From JBKJZO01 sp046715235 (GTDB taxonomy: Bacteria > Actinomycetota > Actinomycetes > BP-191), in contig JBKJZO010000111.1 in assembly GCA_046715235.1 (NCBI GenBank), forward strand, positions 1-23,808: DNA of 23,808 bases, written 5' to 3'. The position numbers and the translations under genes are program-made. Shown piece by piece: positions 14,853-22,950 of this stretch. Within the stretch, counting starts at the first letter, position 1. Every line of letters begins with the position of its first letter. The notes beneath the pieces are model-generated. The model was not told where the DNA came from, made no database searches, and was given only the letters and a program-made list of their open reading frames with translations.

Positions 14853-16228
14853 CACGCCTGCCCATCAGGTGGAAGGTCACCGGCGCTTTCGCGCTGTCCC
14901 TGTTTCTCGTGCTCGCCGCAGTCGGGGCGTTCGTCTACGTGCGATTCGACGGCGAGCTGAGCCGCTCTCTCGACCGCGGATTGCGCGTTCGCTCGAGCGA
15001 AGTAAGCGCGCAGGTCGCTAGCGCTCAGTCGGACACGCTTCCTGTCGCCCCATCGGCGTTCGCCGAAGAGCACTTCATCCAGGTGCTCCGGCCTGATGGG
15101 TCGGTCATCGCGGCGACGACGCCGAAGCAGGATGCCCTCCTCGACCGGTCGCAGCTCGCCCGCGCGCAGGCTGCGCCGATCTTCGTCGACCGGCCCGGGG
15201 ACGATGTTGTTGACGAGCACCTGCGACTGCTCACCTCGCGCGTGCAGCGCTCCGGTGAGCCAGTGATCGTCGTCGTCGGCTCGACACTGGAAGACAAGAC
15301 CGAGGCGTTGGGATCGCTCCTAGTGCTGTTGGTCACCGGGCTCGGCGCGGCGCTGGTGCTTGCGAGCGTCGCCGGCTATGTCGTCGCCGGGATCGCCCTG
15401 CGGCCGGTCGAGGCCATGAGTCGAGCGGCGGGCGAGATCAGCGACCAGCCGGACCGGCGGCGGCCGGTTCCGCCGGTCGACGACGAGCTCGGACGTCTCG
15501 GCACGACTCTGAACGCGATGCTGGAGCGGCTCGACCAGGCGCAGCAGTCGGAGCGGGCGGTGATCGCCAAGGACCGACGCTTCGTCGAGGACGCCAGTCA
15601 TGAGCTGCGCACACCGCTCACCGTGCTCAAGAGCGAACTCGAGGTCGCGCTCGTGGGAGAACGCGCGCCGGCCGAGCTCCGGGAAGCCCTCGTCTCCGCG
15701 CTCGAGGAGACCGATCGGTTGTGCAGGCTCAGTGAGGATCTGCTGCTGCTCGCGCAGTCCGACGAGGAGAAACTGCTGCTGCATCGGGAATCGATCGACG
15801 CGGCCGACGTACTCGAAACCGTTGCGGCTCGCGCCCGCCGGCACCCGTCCGCCCACGGGCGCGACATCCGCACCGACGCCCCTGCCGGGGTGGCGCTGAC
15901 GGCGGATCGGGCGCGGCTGGAGCAGGCCTTGGCCAACCTGGTCGACAACGCGCTGCGGCACGGTGCCGGTGACGTCGTGCTGACCGCCGGGTACGACGGC
16001 GCGGGCGTCATCCGCTTCGCCGTACGCGATCACGGCGCCGGGTTCCCCGCGGGTTTCGCCGATCGTGCCTTCGAACGTTTCAGCCGTGCCGATGCGAGTC
16101 GCACCGGGGGCGGCGCCGGGCTGGGGCTCTCGATCGTCTACGCGGTTGCCCAGGCTCACGGCGGCAGCGCGACGGCGACCGACGCCAATCCAGGCGCGCG
16201 CGTCGACGTCTCCTTGCCGGCGGCCTGA
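14849..16228 (+). CDS. Membrane sensor histidine kinase
   Basis: The 459-residue kinase has a first membrane span (about 11-31), an extracytoplasmic sensor segment (about 32-154) and a second span (about 156-182). A HAMP linker begins at ALRPVEAM. The HisKA block is FVEDASHELRTPLTVLKSEL with phospho-acceptor H251. The ATPase domain has the N box LANLVDNALRHG (N363, N367), DHGAGFP and GGAGLGLSIV. The sensor is short and I see no known ligand domain. GTG 14849 forms a GTGA overlap with the response regulator stop, the usual arrangement for a two-component pair. Downstream are a PepSY protein and an ABC export operon, which are plausible targets and may feed back on the sensor. Confidence 0.93.
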   Translation: MTRLPIRWKVTGAFALSLFLVLAAVGAFVYVRFDGELSRSLDRGLRVRSSEVSAQVASAQSDTLPVAPSAFAEEHFIQVLRPDGSVIAATTPKQDALLDRSQLARAQAAPIFVDRPGDDVVDEHLRLLTSRVQRSGEPVIVVVGSTLEDKTEALGSLLVLLVTGLGAALVLASVAGYVVAGIALRPVEAMSRAAGEISDQPDRRRPVPPVDDELGRLGTTLNAMLERLDQAQQSERAVIAKDRRFVEDASHELRTPLTVLKSELEVALVGERAPAELREALVSALEETDRLCRLSEDLLLLAQSDEEKLLLHRESIDAADVLETVAARARRHPSAHGRDIRTDAPAGVALTADRARLEQALANLVDNALRHGAGDVVLTAGYDGAGVIRFAVRDHGAGFPAGFADRAFERFSRADASRTGGGAGLGLSIVYAVAQAHGGSATATDANPGARVDVSLPAA

Positions 16229-16239
16229 TGCCGTAGGTG

Positions 16240-16272
16240 TCTCATCGCTCTCTCATTGTGGCTGCCTAGGTT
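16240..16272 (+). promoter_or_regulatory. Direct-repeat promoter upstream of the PepSY gene
   Basis: TCTCAT occurs at 16240-16245 and again at 16251-16256, an 11-base period (one helical turn), as expected for a head-to-tail OmpR-family dimer. A TANNNT-type -10 (TAGGTT, 16267-16272) lies 11 bases after the second half-site, so the repeat sits on the -35 position. This is the layout of an activator site. The obvious candidate regulator is the neighbouring response regulator. Confidence 0.5.
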
Positions 16273-16308
16273 CTCCTCGTAGGCCCAACGAGAGCTAAGG
16301 GGAGAGCG

Positions 16309-16662
16309 ATGAAGCTCAGTCGCAGGATGAAGATCACAGCGGCAGGCGCCGCGTCGGCCGTAGTGCTCGGCGCGGGCGGCACCGCTTACGGACTCAGCGG
16401 CGACGACGGTGAAGGCACGGCGACAGGGCCCGAAGCCGACAAGGCGCGCGAGGCCGCGCTCAGGGTTCTGCCGGGCGGCACTGTGAACGCGGTAGAGCTC
16501 GACAACGAGGCCGGTGCCACCTGGGAGGTCGAGGTCACGCGCGCCGACGGCAAGACCGTCGACGTCCGCCTCGACGCCAACTACCAGGTGCTCCTCGTGG
16601 AGGGCGACGGCGAGGACGCGGGCGACGGCGAGGACGCGGGCGAGGGCGCCGGCGAGAAGTAG
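16309..16662 (+). CDS. Secreted PepSY-domain protein with acidic repeat tail
   Basis: The 117-residue protein starts with a basic, hydrophobic signal sequence (KLSRRMKITAAG, then AVVLGAGGTAYG). A single PepSY-like domain of about 50 residues follows (EADKAREAALRVLPGG, then TWEVEVTRADGKTVDVRLD). It ends in a Gly/Asp/Glu-rich tail built from repeats of GDGEDA. PepSY proteins are found outside the membrane next to two-component systems and peptidases and are thought to inhibit or buffer protein activity; a sensor role is inference. ATG 16309 has AAGGGGAG at 16297-16304. The direct-repeat promoter lies directly upstream, so it is probably the first target of the neighbouring response regulator. 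Confidence 0.82.
   Translation: MKLSRRMKITAAGAASAVVLGAGGTAYGLSGDDGEGTATGPEADKAREAALRVLPGGTVNAVELDNEAGATWEVEVTRADGKTVDVRLDANYQVLLVEGDGEDAGDGEDAGEGAGEK
16603..16656 (+). repeat. 18-base tandem repeat in the PepSY gene tail
   Basis: Two identical 18-base units (16603-16620 and 16621-16638) encode GDGEDA twice. A third, degenerate unit (16639-16656) encodes GEGAGE. The unit length is a multiple of three, so copy-number change would keep the frame. Confidence 0.75.
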
Positions 16663-16737
16663 TTCGACACACAGTTCCCGGCGATGTGCGCACCGAACAG
16701 CCGGTTCCCCCATGCCCTGATCACCCTAGGAGAGCGA

Positions 16738-17634
16738 ATGCAGCAACGCATCATCATCGCCGGTGTGGCCCTTTCCGTGGCACTCACCGGCTGTGGCGGC
16801 GGCGGTGGCTCGTCCGCTGAAGCAGTCCCGGTCGAGGAGCAGCTTGGCTTCGACCGGGAGGGCATCCTTGCGCGCCAAGCAAAGGTCGAGCACATCATCC
16901 GCGACTGCATGCAGCAGCAAGGTTTCGAGTACACCCCGGTCGATCCGGCCGCGCGTGAAGCGACCCTGACCGGTGGAACCTTCACCGAGCAGGAGTTCGA
17001 GAAGCAGTTCGGCTACGGCATCACGACGCTGTACGAGCAGCGGCGCCAGCAAGCGGCGGGTGGGCCCAACGAGAAGGTCCGCGCGGCGCTCTCACCCGCC
17101 GACCGCCGCGCGTACGACCTCGCCCTACTCGGTGACCCGGGCAGCGACACCTACGCCGTCGCCCTCGACAACGGTGACTTCTCGAACCTTGGCGGCTGCA
17201 CCAAGAAAGCGACGGAGGAGGCGTTCGGCGGACCTGGCTTTGCCCAGTCGATCCAGGCGAAGCTTGATGACCTCGACGCGAAGATCGTGGCCGACCCGCG
17301 CATGCAGGCGGCAATCAAGAAGTGGTCCGAGTGCATGCGGACGGCGGGGTTCGACCTCTCAGATCCACAAGAGGTTGACGCCACGCTCATCGAAGAGCTC
17401 AAGAGCATCGTCGGCTCCTCGGAGGAGGCATCTACTTCCGACGCAACGGCTGAGCCGACGTACGACAAGACGGCGCTGACGGCGTTGCAACGCAAGGAAG
17501 TCGAGCTCGTCAACACCGACATCGCCTGCGAGAACCAGCACATCACCAGCGTCGAGGACACCGTGCGGACCGAGGTCGAGAAGCAGTTCCGCGAACAGAA
17601 CGCCGACCTGCTCGACAAGGCGCCCACGCCGTGA
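16738..17634 (+). CDS. Predicted lipoprotein with duplicated Cys-Met-x3-Gly-Phe motif
   Basis: The 298-residue protein begins with a lipoprotein signal: basic start, hydrophobic IIIAGVALSVA, then the lipobox LTGC with C19 as lipidation site and a Gly/Ser linker. The mature part is hydrophilic and mostly helical by appearance. Two similar motifs occur, RDCMQQQGFEY (C57) and SECMRTAGFDL (C199). Together with C154 and C264 they could form two disulfides outside the cell. I do not recognise a named family. ATG 16738 was chosen over the earlier GTG at 16684 because AGGAG (16728-16732) precedes it and it starts the signal peptide. Its TGA overlaps the adaptor GTG. Being first in the four-gene overlapping run, it is probably a surface partner of the exporter. 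Confidence 0.8.
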   Translation: MQQRIIIAGVALSVALTGCGGGGGSSAEAVPVEEQLGFDREGILARQAKVEHIIRDCMQQQGFEYTPVDPAAREATLTGGTFTEQEFEKQFGYGITTLYEQRRQQAAGGPNEKVRAALSPADRRAYDLALLGDPGSDTYAVALDNGDFSNLGGCTKKATEEAFGGPGFAQSIQAKLDDLDAKIVADPRMQAAIKKWSECMRTAGFDLSDPQEVDATLIEELKSIVGSSEEASTSDATAEPTYDKTALTALQRKEVELVNTDIACENQHITSVEDTVRTEVEKQFREQNADLLDKAPTP

Positions 17635-19691
17635 CGATGAGCCGAAACGCCAAGCTCGCCGCGGGGCTGGTCACGGTGATCCTCGCAACTACTGTCGGCT
17701 GGGTCGCCGGGAAGCAGGTTAAGTCGCCTGCGGAGATCGCCGCCACGACCGCTGCACCGGCTGCCTCCAACATCACGATCCCGGTCGAGAAGTTGCGCTT
17801 GTCATCAGAGGTGACCGCGCGCGGAACAGTCCGGTTCGGCGCCCCGCGCTCGGTTCTGCTGCCCGGATCCGCGCTGAAGTCGGCAAGAACGGCCGCCAAC
17901 AGCGTCGTGACAGCTACGCCCAATCGCGGTGCCGTGATCAAGGAGGGGGCGGTAGCGCTCGCGGTATCCGGGCGGCCGGTGTTCGTGCTCGAGGGCGATT
18001 CGCCATCGCATCGCGACCTTGTTGCCGGAACCGTCGGCGACGACGTCCGGCAGCTCGAGCGAGGGCTGGCACGGCTCGGGTTCTCGCCAGGACAGATCGA
18101 CGGCGTTTTCGACGCCTCAACGTCGAGCGCCGTCGCGTCCTGGTACGTCGCGTCTAGTCGGACACCGTTCGGACCGACGGAGGAGCAACTGCAAGCGCTG
18201 CGCGCGGCGCAGACCGACGTGTTCGCGGTGCAATCAGAGCTGCTGGTGGCTCGGGAGGCGGTACTAGCCGCCGAGAGCGCGCGCCGCGCCGCGGCGGAGC
18301 GGCTGAGAGCGGCTCGAGTCGTGGTTACGCCGGCGGGGCAAGCGGCGGGTCGGGCGAAGCGCGAGAGCGAACGCCTTGCCGCTGATGCGGAAGTGACCGC
18401 CAAGTCGAACGCGCTGAAGGCGGCCCAGGACGACGCGAAGGTCGCCACGGCGCGGCTGGCCGAGGCGCGCGCCGGAACGCCCGTGCCGACCAGCGCGGCC
18501 GACCTCGCGACGCTCCAGAGCACGGCCGACCAGGCCGCGACCGCTGTCACCTCGGCGCAGGCTGACGTCACCGCGGCCAAGGCGACACTCGAAGCGGTGA
18601 AGGCGTCAGGCACCGCGACGATCGCAACCAAACAGGCCGCACTCGCCGCGCTCCTGGCGGCTAGCCCGCAGGACGCGGGCGCTATCGCGGTGGCGAGGAC
18701 CGACGTGACTGTTGCGACGGCCGACGCCGAGACCGCGCGCCTCGTCGCTGTAGCTGACGTCTCCGCGAAACAGGGTGCGGTGGACACTGCGTCGGCGGCC
18801 AAGAAGGCAGCGGATGCAGCACTCGCCCGAGGTCAGGCGGGCACGCCTCGCGTTACGACCGCGGCGGAGACCGCTGCACTGGAGGCGGCCGTCCGGCAGT
18901 CAAGTGACGCCGTGGTTGCGGCCCGCGCGGGTCTGGATTCCGCGCGAGCTGCCGTCCGCGCGCTGACAGCCGCAGCCGCGGTGACTGCCAACCCTCGCAC
19001 CGAGGCGGCCGTCGCCGAGTCCGAGCTCGCTCAAGCAACCCAGGCTGTCACCCTGGCTCGTCAGCGAGTCGCGCTGCTCGATGCACGGGGTCAGAGACTC
19101 ATAGCGAGCAGTACCACGGGCCCGCTCGACATCCAGGTGCCCGCCGACGAGCTGGTGTTTTTGCCCAACCTGCCCGTGCGGGTCGACGAGGTGAAGCTCA
19201 AGGTCGGCGACCAGGTCAACGGCCCGGTCATGACCGTCACCAACGCAACGCTGGTGATCGACTCGGCCCTGTCTGCGGCCGACGCCAAGCTGGTACGACG
19301 TCGCGCGGCTGTGGCGATCAACGCCCCTGACCTCGGCGTACGCGCGAAAGGCGTGGTCACCGAAGTCGCGACGACGCCGGGCACCCGCGGGGTGGACCCG
19401 CAGCGATTCTTCGTCGAGGTCAGTGCGTCCGACGTACCTCCGACTCTTGTCGGCGTGTCAGTGGTCATGACGATCACGGTGAGCACGACCGGATCCGAGG
19501 TGCTCGCCGTACCGGCGTCGGCGCTGTCGGTCGCGGCTGACGGCAGGTCACGTGTGCAGGTCCAGGTAGCGCAGGGCGATGTCCGAGAAGTCACCGTGAC
19601 TCCGGGCCTGGCGGCGAAGGGACTCGTCGCGATAACACCGTCGAGCGGGAGCCTGTCGGCGGGCGACCTCGTCGTCGTCGGCGCGAAATGA
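17631..19691 (+). CDS. Peptidoglycan-binding, MacA/HlyD-like adaptor with long coiled coil
   Basis: The 686-residue protein has an N-terminal membrane anchor (about 8-27). A beta-rich segment with ALAVSGRPVFVLEGD follows, then a PG_binding_1-type domain (about 133-172, VRQLERGLARLGFSPGQIDG). A very Ala-rich stretch of some 300 residues (about 184-485) looks like an alpha-helical coiled coil. A C-terminal adaptor barrel comes last (LPVRVDEVKLKVGDQVNG and AVPASALSVAADGRSRVQVQ). This is the plan of periplasmic adaptors such as MacA, adapted to a Gram-positive wall. Two parts of the coiled coil look alike (AGTPVPTSAADLATL at 281 and AGTPRVTTAAETAAL at 403), suggesting internal duplication. GTG 17631 overlaps the lipoprotein stop; ATG 17637 is an alternative. 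It overlaps the ATPase gene by four bases. Confidence 0.85.
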   Translation: MTMSRNAKLAAGLVTVILATTVGWVAGKQVKSPAEIAATTAAPAASNITIPVEKLRLSSEVTARGTVRFGAPRSVLLPGSALKSARTAANSVVTATPNRGAVIKEGAVALAVSGRPVFVLEGDSPSHRDLVAGTVGDDVRQLERGLARLGFSPGQIDGVFDASTSSAVASWYVASSRTPFGPTEEQLQALRAAQTDVFAVQSELLVAREAVLAAESARRAAAERLRAARVVVTPAGQAAGRAKRESERLAADAEVTAKSNALKAAQDDAKVATARLAEARAGTPVPTSAADLATLQSTADQAATAVTSAQADVTAAKATLEAVKASGTATIATKQAALAALLAASPQDAGAIAVARTDVTVATADAETARLVAVADVSAKQGAVDTASAAKKAADAALARGQAGTPRVTTAAETAALEAAVRQSSDAVVAARAGLDSARAAVRALTAAAAVTANPRTEAAVAESELAQATQAVTLARQRVALLDARGQRLIASSTTGPLDIQVPADELVFLPNLPVRVDEVKLKVGDQVNGPVMTVTNATLVIDSALSAADAKLVRRRAAVAINAPDLGVRAKGVVTEVATTPGTRGVDPQRFFVEVSASDVPPTLVGVSVVMTITVSTTGSEVLAVPASALSVAADGRSRVQVQVAQGDVREVTVTPGLAAKGLVAITPSSGSLSAGDLVVVGAK

Positions 19692-20380
19692 ACCCGCCAC
19701 CGGTCGTGGAGTTGACCGGGGTTTCCCGCGCGTACAGCTCGGACCCGCCCGTCAACGCGTTGCAACAGGTCAATCTGGCGATCGACTCAGGGGAGTGGCT
19801 CGCGATCGTCGGGCCTTCGGGCTCGGGCAAGTCGACGCTGCTCAACATGATCGGCCTGCTCGACCGCCCGTCGTCGGGCACCTATCGGTTCGCGGGCGAG
19901 GACGTCAGCGAACTCGACGACGCAGGCCGGGCCGGCCTGCGGGGGCGCAGTATCGGCTTCGTCTTCCAGGCATTCCACCTGCTGGCGCATCGCACGGTCG
20001 TCGAGAACGTCATGCTGTCCCAGCTGTATCGAGGCTCCTCGCGTGCTGCTCGCCGCAAGCAGGCGTTGGAGGCGCTGGACCGAGTTGGTTTGGCAGACCG
20101 CGCGGAGTTCCTGCCGACGAGGTTGTCGGGCGGGCAGCGGCAGCGGGTGGCGATCGCGCGGGCCGTGGCCGGCCGGCCGCAACTGCTGTTGTGCGATGAG
20201 CCCACTGGCAACCTCGACTCGCACACGGCCGGCGAGATGCTCGAGTTGTTCGACCGCCTGTGGAGGGACGGACTCACGGTGGTCGTCATCACGCACGACG
20301 ATGATGTGGCCCGCCGCGCGCCGCGACGAGTGCGGATCGTCGACGGCGTGTTGCACGAACTCAGCCAGGTAGTGGCGTGA
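19688..20380 (+). CDS. ABC transporter ATP-binding protein, MacB/LolD type
   Basis: The 230-residue protein is a complete ABC ATPase: Walker A GPSGSGKST (42-50), Q-loop VFQAFHLLAHRTVVENV (Q94), signature LSGGQRQRVAIARA (146-159), Walker B LLLCDEPTGNLD (E171) and the switch histidine H203 in VVITHDD. The sequence LLAHRTVVENV and the short length place it with the MacB/LolD/FtsE group, which works by mechanotransmission with FtsX-like permeases instead of classic substrate translocation. ATG 19688 overlaps the adaptor stop (ATGA) and its own stop overlaps the permease start (GTGA at 20377-20380). It should power the permease encoded next. Confidence 0.95.
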   Translation: MNPPPVVELTGVSRAYSSDPPVNALQQVNLAIDSGEWLAIVGPSGSGKSTLLNMIGLLDRPSSGTYRFAGEDVSELDDAGRAGLRGRSIGFVFQAFHLLAHRTVVENVMLSQLYRGSSRAARRKQALEALDRVGLADRAEFLPTRLSGGQRQRVAIARAVAGRPQLLLCDEPTGNLDSHTAGEMLELFDRLWRDGLTVVVITHDDDVARRAPRRVRIVDGVLHELSQVVA

Positions 20381-21594
20381 GGATCGCCCGGCCCCGCTTG
20401 CGCGGCGCCGACCTCGTCGACGAGTGCGTCGCCAGCCTGTTGGCCAGGCCGGGACGCGCCGCACTCACCGTTCTCGGGACCGTGGTGGGCATCGCGGCTC
20501 TGGTGGCCACCATCGGGCTGTCCAAGACAACGGGCAACCAAATCGTCAGCCGGTTCGACGCGCTGGCCGCCACCGACATCGTCGTCTCGCCGAAGATCGG
20601 CGGTTCCGGCCGAGCGTTCAGCCCGCTGACGTGGGACGCCGAGGCGCGGATGGAGCGGCTCAATGGTGTGGTGGCCGTCGGCACACTGACCGATGTCGAC
20701 GTCAGGGGCCAGCTCGTCGGGGCGGTCCCGGTAGCGGATCCCCAGGGGCAGACGCAGTTCCAGCTACCGGTGAAGGCGGCTTCGCCCGGCACGTTCGCCG
20801 CCGTACACGCGACTCTTGCCTCCGGCCGTTTCCTCGATGCGGGCCACTCCTCGCGCGGCGATCGGGTGGTCGTCCTCGGAGCGGGCGCCGCGGAGCGTCT
20901 GCACCTGACGAGAGTCGACAACCAGCCCGCTGTCTACATCGGCGACCGCCTCTTCAGCGTCATCGGGATTCTGAGCAGCGTCTCCCGGCAGAACTCGCTG
21001 CTCGGCGCGGTGATCGTCCCCGAGGGCACCGCGCGGCGTGAGTTCGGACTCAACGCGCCGTCCACCGTTCAGATCGAGACCAAGATCGGCGCGGCAACCC
21101 TCATAGCCGGACAGGCGGCGACGGCCCTCAGTCCGGCCGATCCCACATTGCTCAAGGTCGTGGCTCCGCCGGAGCCGCGCCGCGCGAAGGCCGGCGTACA
21201 AAGCGACCTCAACTCGCTATTCCTGCTGCTCGGTGGCGTGTCGCTGCTGGTCGGTGCCATCGGCATCGCGAATGTCACCTTGGTCTCGGTGATGGAGCGG
21301 ATCGGGGAGATCGGACTGCGCCGCGCGCTCGGTGCGGCGCGTCGTCATATTGCCGCGCAGTTCCTCGCCGAGAGCACCGTGCTCGGCTTGGTCGGCGGCG
21401 TGCTCGGCGCCTCGCTCGGCACGCTCGTCGTCGTGGGGGTGTCGGCATCACGCACCTGGACTCCGGTCCTGGAGGCGTGGATTCCCCTGTGGGCACCGGT
21501 GATCGGCGGGCTCACGGGATTGGTGTCAGGGCTCTACCCAGCGGCGCGGGCCGCGTCGATGGAGCCGGTCGAGGCCTTGCGCGCCACGATGTGA
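20377..21594 (+). CDS. ABC transporter permease, MacB/FtsX type
   Basis: The 405-residue protein has the MacB topology. One N-terminal span (about 29-49, TVLGTVVGIAALVATIGL) is followed by a large extracytoplasmic domain (about 50-275), then three C-terminal spans (about 280-300, 327-350 and 368-387). The C-terminal part shows the FtsX-type core: SVMERIGEIGLRRALGA, QFLAEST and the ending YPAARAASMEPVEALR. This type moves or extrudes peptides, lipoproteins or antibiotics, or transmits signals across the envelope. The start GTG overlaps the ATPase stop. It is the last gene of the operon; the next gene is convergent, with only 31 bases between. No terminator hairpin of note is seen there. Confidence 0.93.
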   Translation: MRIARPRLRGADLVDECVASLLARPGRAALTVLGTVVGIAALVATIGLSKTTGNQIVSRFDALAATDIVVSPKIGGSGRAFSPLTWDAEARMERLNGVVAVGTLTDVDVRGQLVGAVPVADPQGQTQFQLPVKAASPGTFAAVHATLASGRFLDAGHSSRGDRVVVLGAGAAERLHLTRVDNQPAVYIGDRLFSVIGILSSVSRQNSLLGAVIVPEGTARREFGLNAPSTVQIETKIGAATLIAGQAATALSPADPTLLKVVAPPEPRRAKAGVQSDLNSLFLLLGGVSLLVGAIGIANVTLVSVMERIGEIGLRRALGAARRHIAAQFLAESTVLGLVGGVLGASLGTLVVVGVSASRTWTPVLEAWIPLWAPVIGGLTGLVSGLYPAARAASMEPVEALRATM

Positions 21595-21625
21595 GTTCCG
21601 CGAGTACGCCGACGCGCCGGTCGCC

Positions 21626-22561
21626 TCAGAGAACGCCGCATCGCTCGAGGGCGCGCCGGGCCGTCTCCTCGAAATCCGGGTGCTGGAATTCGAAGCCTTC
21701 CTCGAGCAGTCGCGTCGGCATGCAGCGGCGACCCAGCAGGACGAGGTTGGCGGTGCTGCCGAGGAAGGGCGCCCCGAGCTTCGCAACGATTGCAGGAGTG
21801 GGCAGACCGAGCCGGCGTCCCAGGAGCCGCCGGTAGGTCGCCATGAGATCGGCGTTGGTGATCGGGTTGGGGCTCGTGACGTGATAGGTGCCCCGCATCG
21901 AGGAGTCTTCGATCGCGCGGATCAGCACGGCGAGCAGGTCCTCGAGCGCGATCCACGACACCCACTGGCGGCCCGAACCCACCGTGCCGCCGAGCCGCAT
22001 GCGGACGATCTGAGCGAGCTTCTTCGTCGCGGGGTCGCCGTCCCCACCGAGCCCGATGCCCATGCGCAGCAACACCGTGCGGCCGATGCCGACGCTGGCG
22101 TGACGGAATGCGGACTCCCACGCCAGGCAGACCGTCACCATCTCCCGCGGTCCGATGCCCGTCGGCGTCGTCGACTCGTCGATCACCTGTTCGCCTCCGT
22201 GGCCGAAGATGGCCAGCGACGACGACTGCACCCACACCGGTGGCGGATTGCTGCACGCTCTGACGGCGCGGCCGACCGTGCCAACTGGCCCGACCCGTGA
22301 CGAGATCAGATCGTCGATGTTGCGCCTGGTCGACCGCGTGTCCACCCGGCGTCCGCTCAGGTGCACTACCGCGTCGGCGCCCTCGAGTTCCTGCACCCAG
22401 TCACCCAGCATCCGGGCGTCCCAGCTGACAGCCCGCCATCCGTCGTACGACTGAGTTCGACCACGAGTGAGTACGACGACTTCGTCGCCGCGCGCGACGA
22501 GCGCCCGGGTGAGTGCTTGGCCGAGATAGCCGGTGCCGCCCGGGATCACGATCTTCGCCAA
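21626..22561 (-). CDS. TIGR01777-family NAD(P)-binding epimerase (YfcH-like)
   Basis: The 311-residue protein has an N-terminal Rossmann fold with GGTGYLG (8-14). Blocks typical of the TIGR01777/YfcH family follow: GADAVVHLSGRRVDTR, QSSSLAIFG (in place of the usual SER Tyr motif), VLLRMGIGLGGDGDP, WVSWIALEDLLAVLIRAIED and TYHVTSPNPITNADLM. The C-terminal part (LGSTANLVLLGRRCMPTRLL) and FQHPDFEETARRAL match the DUF1731 tail. Members are SDR-like oxidoreductases or epimerases of mostly unknown substrate. The start is TTG at 22561, supported by GAGGGG at 22573-22568 on the minus strand, six bases upstream. The gene converges on the ABC permease. Confidence 0.9.
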   Translation of the reverse strand: MAKIVIPGGTGYLGQALTRALVARGDEVVVLTRGRTQSYDGWRAVSWDARMLGDWVQELEGADAVVHLSGRRVDTRSTRRNIDDLISSRVGPVGTVGRAVRACSNPPPVWVQSSSLAIFGHGGEQVIDESTTPTGIGPREMVTVCLAWESAFRHASVGIGRTVLLRMGIGLGGDGDPATKKLAQIVRMRLGGTVGSGRQWVSWIALEDLLAVLIRAIEDSSMRGTYHVTSPNPITNADLMATYRRLLGRRLGLPTPAIVAKLGAPFLGSTANLVLLGRRCMPTRLLEEGFEFQHPDFEETARRALERCGVL

Positions 22562-22678
22562 CGCCTACCCCTCGAATTTCGCCCATTAGTGACCCGTGCG
22601 TCCGGTACCTGGTCCTGAACAACGTGCCAGCCGGACGGATCAAGGGCAACGACGCGAGGCGCGCGGTACCGTCGGCGG

Positions 22679-22894
22679 ATGGGATCGCGACCGGAGGACG
22701 AGCACGGCTATCCGACGTTCCAGCACAACCAATGGACGATCGAGGGCGAAATCGAGCGGGTCGGTGCCTTCGCCCGCGGAGCCAGCCGCGCGACCGGAAA
22801 GCGGCGGATTATGGCGCTGATCCTGGCGTTCCTGCTCATCCTGCCGTTCGTCGTCGGCGTCCTGACGGCCATAGGAATGCTTCTCGGCAACTGA
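22679..22894 (+). CDS. Small single-span membrane protein, hypothetical
   Basis: A 71-residue frame encodes a hydrophilic N-terminal half (EDEHGYPTFQHNQWTIEGEI) and a C-terminal membrane span (about 45-68, MALILAFLLILPFVVGVLTA) preceded by basic residues (TGKRR). Codon usage is normal for the window with mostly G or C in the third position, which supports a real gene. The ribosome site before ATG 22679 is weak (GGCGG). I do not recognise a family. It lies between two minus-strand genes and may be transcribed alone. Confidence 0.55.
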   Translation: MGSRPEDEHGYPTFQHNQWTIEGEIERVGAFARGASRATGKRRIMALILAFLLILPFVVGVLTAIGMLLGN

Positions 22895-22950
22895 AAGCGC
22901 TACCTCGCAGGGAATCCGCATTGCACGAATCGATCGGACGGTCGGCGGGG

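Noticed and set aside
16666..16677. 12-base match (GACACACAGTTC) to the left arm of the palindromic repeat at 14010-14021
   Set aside because: No paired second arm or loop motif around it. Too short to call a third copy; could be chance.
17543..18802. 419-codon minus-strand frame rich in Ala, Ser and Thr
   Set aside because: Mirror of the Ala-rich coiled-coil coding region, no ribosome site or domain.
22599..22637. Hairpin CGTCCGG...CTGG / CCAG...CCGGACG resembling the palindromic repeat
   Set aside because: It shares CCAGCCG and an AACGTG context with copy 1, but the arms are shorter with a 3-base bulge and lack the GCTAT loop motif. Not safely the same family.
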